Shown here in pieces: positions 7,801 through 10,740 of a stretch of 10,740 nt of DNA. Made by a program: the position numbers and the translations under genes. Below the pieces are notes generated by a model that worked only from the letters and a program-made list of their open reading frames with translations, did not search any database and was not told the DNA's origin. Source of the stretch: an uncultured Clostridium sp. (GTDB taxonomy: Bacteria > Bacillota > Clostridia > Lachnospirales > Lachnospiraceae); assembly GCA_958349075.1 (NCBI GenBank), contig CATWBR010000124.1, positions 1-10,740 on the forward strand. Direction: 5' to 3'. How positions within the stretch are numbered: position 1 is the stretch's first letter; every line of letters starts with the position of its first letter.

Positions 7801-9151
7801 CTTTCTCGATAGACTGCTCCAGTCTCTTGTGGGTCGTTGTTTTATCGGAGGCCAAATCCTTTGTGGCTGCCGCACTGTCACGCAGTGATGCTTTGTTTTC
7901 CACATTCAGTTCACGGACAGTCCCCATCTGATCCATTCCGTTTAAGATGGAATCATTCAGTCTCGTCTCCACGGTAATGACTGCTTCCGTGATGTTGCCC
8001 GCGACATCCGTCTTCATTCCGGCGGCGGAGGGGCTGGCAACCGGATACACTACTTTACCGTCTTTATAGTAATCCTGAAGCGGCTTGAGCTCTTCCCGGC
8101 CATCTCCCGAACCGGCGTAAATTCCGGTTACTTCAAGCTCGGACGGAATCTCATCGATGATGTACTTTCCCTCCAGGGAATAGGATTTTCCAAGTCTCAG
8201 TGTCCTCTTTTTACCGGCGGTTCTCTTAGAATAATTCTTACTGCTTATCTGGCTGTCTGTTCCGCGTTCCTCTGCATCCTCATCCTCGTCGGTATCTTCC
8301 GTATCATCCTCTTCTATCTCTTCCTCCTCTGTCTCTTCCTCCTCGTCATCCATGGCCTGCCAGGTATCCCAGTCATCTATGTCATCATACCTTGAAGACA
8401 GCTTCGATGTACTGGCCGGTTCAGAGGCGGAAGCGGCTTCCGAGGAGGAGGCCCTGGCCGTGATCACGTACGTGATACCGGCGTCCGCCTCGCCGGACGA
8501 TGCCTCCTTGCTGATCGAATAGGCTCCTTTTTCATCGGGATCGTCCGGCTCTCCCGAACCGATTTTAACGGTGACACTTCCGTCTTTATTATCTTTTATC
8601 TGAATCTCATCGCCGTTATGCCCCTCTGAAACCTCCAGAGAGAGGCTGCCGCCGGCGATGATATTTTCACTGCTGTAAATCACGGTTTTGTTAAATTCTA
8701 TTCTGATGTCCAGGTAATTCTTATGGTTTGAAACGATCAGAGTGCCTATGGTTTCCCCATACTCATCAACGATTTCCTGAGGTTTAAAATCCATGTTTTC
8801 TTTCAAAGTATCGCATTTTACCCGAAAAGAAAAATCAATATCAGCGCTTTCGTTAAAGTCATCATCACTGCTTTTATCAGCCTCCTGCTCCAGAAAACTG
8901 TTGTCAAATGCCAGTTCAAGATTCAGCTCAAATCCGTCGGCCATTACTTTATCTTCTTCCGACCACAGTTCTATATAATCGAAGGCCTCTGAGGGTGTTG
9001 CGTAATCTCTCATATCGATTTTATTACTTACCCCCGCATAAGCAGGCAGCCCCTGTCCCACGGCAATTGTCTGGAACATCATCACGCAAATCAGAACCCA
9101 TGAAAATCTCTGTTTCCATTCGGCCTTAAATTTATTCACGGTCTCTCTCAT
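1817..9151 (-). CDS. Giant LPxTG-type adhesin with 13 isopeptide-type repeats
   Basis: This is a predicted secreted, wall-anchored surface protein of 2,444 residues, presumably a long stalk for adhesion. No ligand can be assigned. In order: signal peptide (1-39, cleavage after AYA); a beta-rich N-terminal region (about 45-205); five Cna-A/DUF11-like repeats (about 209-1182); eight Cna-B/SpaA-like repeats (about 1183-2257); a Gly/Pro-rich segment (2262-2332); a short wall-proximal module; LPKMG at 2412-2416; a hydrophobic segment and RRKRR tail. B-repeats show the Lys near strand A, Glu in YxLxExxxPxGY-like motifs and Asn near the last strand that form intramolecular isopeptide bonds in this family. 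I chose the ATG at 9151 because AGAGGAG sits 7 bases upstream. An in-frame ATG at 9175 has no such site and would put eight extra charged residues before the signal peptide. The gene has its own promoter and terminator. No sortase or partner pilin is nearby. Class is confident, binding function unknown. Confidence 0.93.
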   Translation of the reverse strand: MRETVNKFKAEWKQRFSWVLICVMMFQTIAVGQGLPAYAGVSNKIDMRDYATPSEAFDYIELWSEEDKVMADGFELNLELAFDNSFLEQEADKSSDDDFNESADIDFSFRVKCDTLKENMDFKPQEIVDEYGETIGTLIVSNHKNYLDIRIEFNKTVIYSSENIIAGGSLSLEVSEGHNGDEIQIKDNKDGSVTVKIGSGEPDDPDEKGAYSISKEASSGEADAGITYVITARASSSEAASASEPASTSKLSSRYDDIDDWDTWQAMDDEEEETEEEEIEEDDTEDTDEDEDAEERGTDSQISSKNYSKRTAGKKRTLRLGKSYSLEGKYIIDEIPSELEVTGIYAGSGDGREELKPLQDYYKDGKVVYPVASPSAAGMKTDVAGNITEAVITVETRLNDSILNGMDQMGTVRELNVENKASLRDSAAATKDLASDKTTTHKRLEQSIEKDGEEVGVDGREIRWNIRLSTVLVAVESAYLIDWIGDGLTYGGVIRVKDRNGGGDVEEVALSDSDISLDLGEISPDAYFNNTASMKSFMELVSGKVPPSSSDAVKFTYTYKDQDASGKETIHTSTGFILPALGFINRDLEIVYDTNVEMAGHTVTSGSGTVTNNATFVHRHYKGDEPGEWEWPENINLKKEVEYNHEALKKSAENYDMATQTMSWKFEINRSASDMDEFTMTDVFDNGKQVILDNEGDLKEGKLILHKAERTDLDNESDYELPEGASSASDYFTLTDSDNQHTLTVHLEEVKPEDYYYFTIKTRVVDPEILGNENALLQNTAEYRVKIGGENHEGKASAVQRIKMPFISKVAVDRYDYEKNLVKWKIGYNDDNILLKDSVLTDSLPEGVLFSPDGGPEGQAGYGCEITGIEIKERTSTGKGDYKKVNFEKLPTIQNATPSDAAEILRYRLGDSESHILSVLTRTNTTDRGYSKQDMIFVLYEKSPSGDGLSRMIGENAYRFEFTTYVEEPYRRMEFKSNNSIFLNNAVRLDSFVISSRDDQGTPVKIERTAAATHVAAKQITKEGQFHNYNKNGGEYDGLPWLEWEVILNKTGADFSGVTVKDELQNYLELDPDSLKVYKASLNPSGELTSPGQMTALTAGELDENFTILKNGAYFDISYKENAPLAKTPILIRYNTMIVDSVPDGGVKNKVVVNWPDGRSDESENTNTDANNFRNTVFGQLSKLKMATVTKKSANSAGGGQVLEGAKFNLVPIYERSSPGAENPWAPVNDATMVKSRTSNSSGQMFFVRLKNDIIYRLDETKPAQGYELDSYETQYLLFTDGMPEKLPSDVSTDALHVQNTGSGVIKMNLDVLNSPRSGADNRLEFHKQDQQGSPLDGAGFLLTDPSGRLNPRRPDSYEGGKVVFEDLDPSMTYHLEEAVPPYGYKKAQGYLEVKVLHDGENGFKIETKTVGGFPYTVDRTASPSEAVVTNTPLLTDIAFYKTDQNYHPVDGTVYPIRFHAERKEKGEADSAYAPYPDSASDTVQVDGDGLVKLYNLPCGEYRLTEDFDAVKDKLAEGQEPQVIAVSIEPDTSSYKTTKVTFFNVTEKNAESAEPVAGIPDVSRGLIMPEDARTLNVVNDFPYGYIQINKTKAVKLDGSLIMTGEPVGGAVFEVYEGVKAGTIWKPADGAQPLLRLTTNAEGHFNREDIGKLLMAGRTYLVKESDPPDGFYHDSSLNYPGYDSLENSGYIPVTIEKSQETYYIGAVEQGSSRPYTKDGRYTFGTAKLKTGVDSSLLYYNIEAVTGNIRAVKYGSYYNSGTTALRKPLKDVTFRITQLPVTGTSYTDTAVTDENGILLFEHVPAETEGTGYSLEEVIPAYGYETPDGSSRFAKEITVKAYETTVLDDNGNELAFINEPLAFALRVNKTDSDRNPLAGAQFQLQVKFGDGTVTKLCSLRETAGGVHILPDPAADRELMSLDGSGIWDYFTYTGREDVSGALISGTERPALVYSGDFEYQVMEVKAPEGYTADSGIYTVDKLEAQGLNGGEYVISNRADGISFANECYKNSLLIEKRVEGEDGAILSGADGADLSGFRFLLAGKDVSGKAVEERINKEDITGAREVTIVPSEGIYLEMGAGGTIVVENAGAGTYTVKELDSSLTAPGGAYLLETDSKTVRIQKKDTETAGEKVVFTNHLKRGTITGRKVTAPVTENSRGLEGALMGLFRDGTERFTADNAYLGKTVLSGSDGVFRFEDIPYGTYLVAEIAPPSGYYLNETTSYRVTLSSGTESQGIELTKDSASVTTEAETRSEIVIGDRKKESGSHGGGGGGGTTPGGGGSKEPTGPGAETKPEETGSPEIPTQENTVENNTPPTEAPPVAVPPLGQDGGPPAVIEKTPGGGIHVKIPDDRIDRVVVKNSRDEEVFHGKYDEGVTIDRELPAGNYSLTTIDDGGVPLGEYLFTIDDSGVPLASLPKMGERPFPYPVLMLVIFGGILMMMYGRRKRR
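1820..1918 (-). other. Cell-wall sorting signal with LPKMG motif
   Basis: Residues 2412-2444 of the adhesin contain LPKMG, then about 20 mostly hydrophobic residues (from PFPYPVLMLVIFGG) and a terminal RRKRR. This is the standard three-part sortase substrate signal, except that Met replaces the usual Thr at the fourth motif position, where sortase normally cuts between Thr and Gly. Confidence 0.85.
1925..1993 (-). repeat. Duplicated TIDDxGVPL element before the sorting motif
   Basis: Residues 2387-2395 (TIDDGGVPL) and 2401-2409 (TIDDSGVPL) repeat with a 14-residue (42-base) period. Over the first 28 bases the two copies differ at only about five or six positions, so this looks like a fairly recent tandem duplication immediately before LPKMG. 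Confidence 0.7.
2156..2368 (-). other. Gly/Pro-rich wall-spanning segment of the adhesin
   Basis: Residues 2262-2332 begin with a run of seven Gly, then TTPGGGGSKEP, then a Pro/Glu/Thr-rich stretch ending APPVAVPP. Such flexible low-complexity segments usually thread the peptidoglycan between the adhesive stalk and the sorting motif. The DNA is a GGAGGAGGC-like triplet pattern, so slippage would change length in frame. Confidence 0.75.
2381..5605 (-). repeat. Eight tandem Cna-B/SpaA-like domains
   Basis: These diverged repeats are recognised by an early Lys, a central Glu motif and a terminal Asn or Asp. Predicted triads by residue: B1 K1191/1192-E1260-N1314; B2 K1328-E1378-N1431; B3 K1442-E1506-N1544 (or N1579); B4 K1590-E1663-N1739; B5 K1751-E1814-N1855; B6 K1866-E1960-N2002; B7 K2013-E2095-N2134; B8 K2145-E2205-D2256. 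Characteristic Glu motifs include LEEAVPPYGY, LEEVIPAYGY, MEVKAPEGY and VAEIAPPSGY. B3 and B4 carry longer linkers or extensions than the others. B7 resembles the TYTVKEL/VFTNHL type of pilin domain. Residue roles are by analogy to the family. Confidence 0.82.
5606..8527 (-). repeat. Five tandem Cna-A/DUF11-like domains
   Basis: Each unit has an early Lys, a central strand (YVITA, RWNIRL, SWKFEI, KWKIGY or EWEVIL), a following Asp motif (IIDEIPSE, LIDWIGDG, MTDVFDNG, LTDSLPEG, VKDELQNY) and a terminal Asn strand (ENKASL, TNNATF, QNTAEY, NNAVRL, KNKVVV). Predicted Lys-Asp-Asn sets: K215-D333-N419; K442 or K450-D482-N612/613; K638/639-D682-N779; K809-D842-N984/985; K1018 or K1022-D1062-N1149. 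The domain class is inferred from this pattern. Exact boundaries are approximate. Confidence 0.68.
8186..8449 (-). other. Acidic/basic low-complexity insertion in the first A-type repeat
   Basis: Residues about 235-322 of the adhesin run from a Ser/Ala-rich stretch (SSSEAASASEPASTS) into an acidic block (256-295; 28 of 40 residues Asp or Glu) and then a Lys/Arg-rich stretch (SKNYSKRTAGKKRTLRLGK). The flanks, ITYVITA before and YSLEGKYIIDEIPSELEV after, look like consecutive parts of one DUF11-like fold. Confidence 0.7.
9035..9151 (-). other. Signal peptide of the adhesin
   Basis: Residues 1-39 have a long basic n-region (MRETVNKFKAEWKQRFSW), a hydrophobic core (VLICVMMFQTIAVG) and a likely signal peptidase I site after LPAYA. 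This sends the protein through the Sec pathway. Confidence 0.85.
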
Positions 9152-9158
9152 CCCCAAG

Positions 9159-9165
9159 CTCCTCT
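9159..9165 (-). promoter_or_regulatory. Adhesin ribosome binding site
   Basis: AGAGGAG lies 7 bases upstream of the ATG at 9151. It fixes the start there, since the in-frame ATG at 9175 is preceded only by a distant AGGA. Confidence 0.8.
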
Positions 9166-9226
9166 TTCGTATCATTTATACATCTTTATTTCCTGTCGGC
9201 TCCCAACCGTATTTCTTTCCTGATGT

Positions 9227-9235
9227 ATTATAACA
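9227..9235 (-). promoter_or_regulatory. Extended -10 promoter of the adhesin gene
   Basis: The minus strand reads TGTTATAAT, a perfect TATAAT with TGn extension. The best upstream hexamer at 16-base spacing, TTCAGG, is a poor -35. Transcription from here would give a leader of about 68 bases. The weak -35 together with upstream direct repeats suggests an activator-assisted promoter. Confidence 0.6.
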
Positions 9236-9260
9236 AATAATTAACGAGCCTGAATTCGCC

Positions 9261-9289
9261 TTACCATAATGAACTTTATTTTACCAAAA
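9261..9289. repeat. Direct repeats TTACCAWAA upstream of the adhesin promoter
   Basis: TTACCATAA (9261-9269) and TTACCAAAA (9281-9289) match at eight of nine positions and start exactly 20 bp apart, two helical turns. They lie about 40-70 bases upstream of the predicted adhesin transcription start, a usual place for activator sites. The binding protein is unknown and the match may be chance in AT-rich DNA. Confidence 0.4.
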
Positions 9290-9327
9290 CACCTTTTAGG
9301 GACTCACCTTTTTATGTTTTTGCGTAC

Positions 9328-9398
9328 AAAAAAGGCCGCTCCGGGAACAGGGACGACAGGATATCTTATCCTCCGTCTGTTTACGGAACGGCCTCTTT
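9328..9398 (-). terminator. Long rod-like terminator of metY
   Basis: An 11-bp outer stem (9333-9343 with 9384-9394) encloses further short helices: AACAG/CUGUU, ACG/CGU and GGAUA/UAUCC with an AGA loop. It is followed on the minus strand by six U. The outer stem pairs fully only in minus-strand RNA, with one U-G wobble. It starts about 40 bases after the metY stop and separates metY from the adhesin gene. Confidence 0.85.
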
Positions 9399-9434
9399 AC
9401 CGTTATATTATCTTCTTCCTTATTGTTGTTCCAA

Positions 9435-10715
9435 TTAATCTTCCAGCGCCTGTCTGATATCCTCGATGATATCTTCCGCATTCTCAATACCGACACTCAG
9501 TCTGATCAGGGACGGATCTACGCCTGCCTCCACGAGCTGTTCGTCGGAAAGCTGGCGGTGGGTATGGCTGGCCGGATGAAGCACACAGGTGCGGGCATCG
9601 GCTACATGGGTGACGATGGCAGCCAGCTTCAGCTTATCCATAAATTCGGCAGCTCCGGCACGGCCTCCCTTTAATCCAAAGGCAATAACGCCGCAGGTGC
9701 CCTTCGGCATATATTTCATGGCCAGATCGTGGTATTTGTCTTCTTCCAGTCCCGGATAGTTGATCCATGCCACTTCCTCATGTGCTTTCAGGAATTCGGC
9801 AACCTTCATTGCATTCTCACAGTGGCGGGGCATACGCAGATGGAGCGTCTCAAGTCCGATGTTCAAAAGGAAGGCATTCTGAGGCGCCTGGATGGAGCCC
9901 AGGTCTCTCATTACCTGTGCCGTTGCCTTTGTGATATAAGCGCCTTTGCCGAACTTCTGCGTATAAATAATTCCATGATAGGAATCATCGGGGGTCGTAA
10001 GGCCCGGGAATTTCTCTGCATTGGCCTCCCAGTCGAAGTTGCCGCTGTCCACGATACAGCCGCCCACGCTCATCCCGTGGCCGTCCATATATTTTGTTGT
10101 GGAATGGGTCACAATATCTGCGCCCCACTCGAATGGGCGGCAGTTGATCGGCGTTGCAAATGTATTATCTACGATAAAAGGAACTCCATGCTTATGGGCA
10201 AGGGATGCAAACTTCTCAAAGTCCAGCACCACCATGGCCGGGTTGGCAAGTGATTCGCCAAATACGCATTTCGTATTCGGGCGGAATTCCTTCTCAATCT
10301 CGTCCGCCGGGGCATCCGGATCGACCAGTGTAACTTCAATTCCCATCTTCTTCATTGTTACAACAAAGAGGTTGGATGTTCCGCCGTAAACAGTGGAGGA
10401 ACAGATGAAATGGTCGCCCGCATTACAAATATTGAATACGGCATAAAAATTGGCGGCCTGGCCGGATGAAGTGAGCATTGCCGCTGCTCCGCCTTCCATC
10501 TCACGGATCTTGTCGGCCACAGCGTCGTTGGTGGGATTGGCAAGTCTTGTATAGAAATAGCCGTTCTCCTCCAGATCGAAAAGACGTCCCATCTGCTCAC
10601 TGGTGGAATATTTAAATGTTGTACTCTGATAAATAGGAAGTATCCTCGGCTCGCCATTCTTTGGCTGCCAGCCGCCCTGGATACAGGTAGTCTCAATTGA
10701 ACGCTCTTGGCTCAT
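9435..10715 (-). CDS. metY: O-acetylhomoserine sulfhydrylase (PLP enzyme)
   Basis: This cytoplasmic enzyme makes homocysteine and acetate from O-acetylhomoserine and sulfide, in direct-sulfhydrylation methionine synthesis. Some relatives also use methanethiol or work in cysteine metabolism. The 426-residue length matches the family. Visible signatures are YTRLANPTN (55-63; Tyr and Arg contact the cofactor phosphate of the neighbouring subunit), SSGQAA (83-88), VDNTFATP (182-189; D183 contacts the pyridine nitrogen), HSTTKYMDGHG (204-214; K208 forms the Schiff base with PLP) and LIRLSVGIE (403-411; R405 is the likely substrate carboxylate ligand). The long insert around 223-262 and the ending VGIENAEDIIEDIRQAL fit MetY better than cystathionine gamma-synthase or beta-lyase. 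AGGAGG lies 8 bases before the ATG. The promoter is beyond the window, so any methionine-responsive leader cannot be seen. Confidence 0.95.
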   Translation of the reverse strand: MSQERSIETTCIQGGWQPKNGEPRILPIYQSTTFKYSTSEQMGRLFDLEENGYFYTRLANPTNDAVADKIREMEGGAAAMLTSSGQAANFYAVFNICNAGDHFICSSTVYGGTSNLFVVTMKKMGIEVTLVDPDAPADEIEKEFRPNTKCVFGESLANPAMVVLDFEKFASLAHKHGVPFIVDNTFATPINCRPFEWGADIVTHSTTKYMDGHGMSVGGCIVDSGNFDWEANAEKFPGLTTPDDSYHGIIYTQKFGKGAYITKATAQVMRDLGSIQAPQNAFLLNIGLETLHLRMPRHCENAMKVAEFLKAHEEVAWINYPGLEEDKYHDLAMKYMPKGTCGVIAFGLKGGRAGAAEFMDKLKLAAIVTHVADARTCVLHPASHTHRQLSDEQLVEAGVDPSLIRLSVGIENAEDIIEDIRQALED

Positions 10716-10722
10716 TGGTGTG

Positions 10723-10731
10723 TCCTCCTCT
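10723..10731 (-). promoter_or_regulatory. metY ribosome binding site
   Basis: AGAGGAGGA, a near-consensus Shine-Dalgarno sequence, has its AGGAGG core 8 bases before the metY ATG. It predicts strong translation. Confidence 0.8.
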
Positions 10732-10740
10732 GAATATACG

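Noticed and set aside
8700..9030. Thioester (covalent host-binding) domain at the adhesin N-terminus
   Set aside because: The only Cys in this stretch (in FRVKCDTLK) lacks the Cys...Gln context expected for thioester domains.
9152..9327. Riboswitch or T-box leader upstream of the adhesin
   Set aside because: The predicted leader is only about 68 bases, has no strong hairpin, and no conserved riboswitch core was recognised.
9296..9496. A 66-codon minus-strand open frame between metY and the adhesin
   Set aside because: It overlaps the metY 3' end and runs straight through the metY terminator. Its product is basic and has no domain features.
1817..10715. metY-adhesin-cls as one operon
   Set aside because: Strong minus-strand terminators and extended -10 promoters lie in both intergenic gaps.

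Overview
The window carries three complete genes, all on the minus strand, each with its own signals. In transcription order they are an O-acetylhomoserine sulfhydrylase (metY), a giant cell-wall-anchored adhesin of about 2,440 residues, and a cardiolipin synthase (cls). The sequence suggests a low-to-mid GC Gram-positive anaerobe, most likely class Clostridia and probably Lachnospiraceae. The clues are strong GGAG-type ribosome binding sites, extended -10 promoters (TGnTATAAT), U-tailed hairpin terminators, a sortase-type C-terminus, and a multi-TM HKD cardiolipin synthase. The family-level placement is an inference from general resemblance.

Layout, right to left (5' to 3' on the minus strand): the window opens with the metY ribosome binding site and metY (10715-9435), followed by a long rod-like terminator (about 9328-9398). 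A 283-bp gap holds this terminator, a pair of TTACCAWAA direct repeats exactly 20 bp apart, an extended -10 promoter, and the adhesin leader. The adhesin (9151-1817) fills about two thirds of the window. A 197-bp gap holds the adhesin terminator, an extended -10 promoter in the terminator tail, and a leader hairpin. The cls gene follows (1619-63), and a probable terminator hairpin lies at the left edge (1-21).

The adhesin is the notable object. From N to C terminus it has a signal peptide, an N-terminal beta-rich region, five tandem Cna-A/DUF11-like repeats, eight tandem Cna-B/SpaA-like repeats, a Gly/Pro-rich wall-spanning segment, a short wall-proximal module ending in a duplicated TIDDxGVPL element, an LPKMG sorting motif, a hydrophobic segment and an RRKRR tail. 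All thirteen repeats have residues placed as expected for intramolecular isopeptide bonds. The first A-type repeat appears to be split by a roughly 85-residue Ser/Ala-rich, strongly acidic, then basic insertion. No sortase, pilin partner or assembly gene lies in the window.

The three genes have no obvious shared pathway: sulfur amino acid synthesis, surface adhesion and membrane phospholipid synthesis. Terminators and promoters between them indicate separate transcription units. I see no CRISPR array, tRNA, rRNA, insertion sequence or prophage gene. The best leads are the architecture of the adhesin and its possible regulation.
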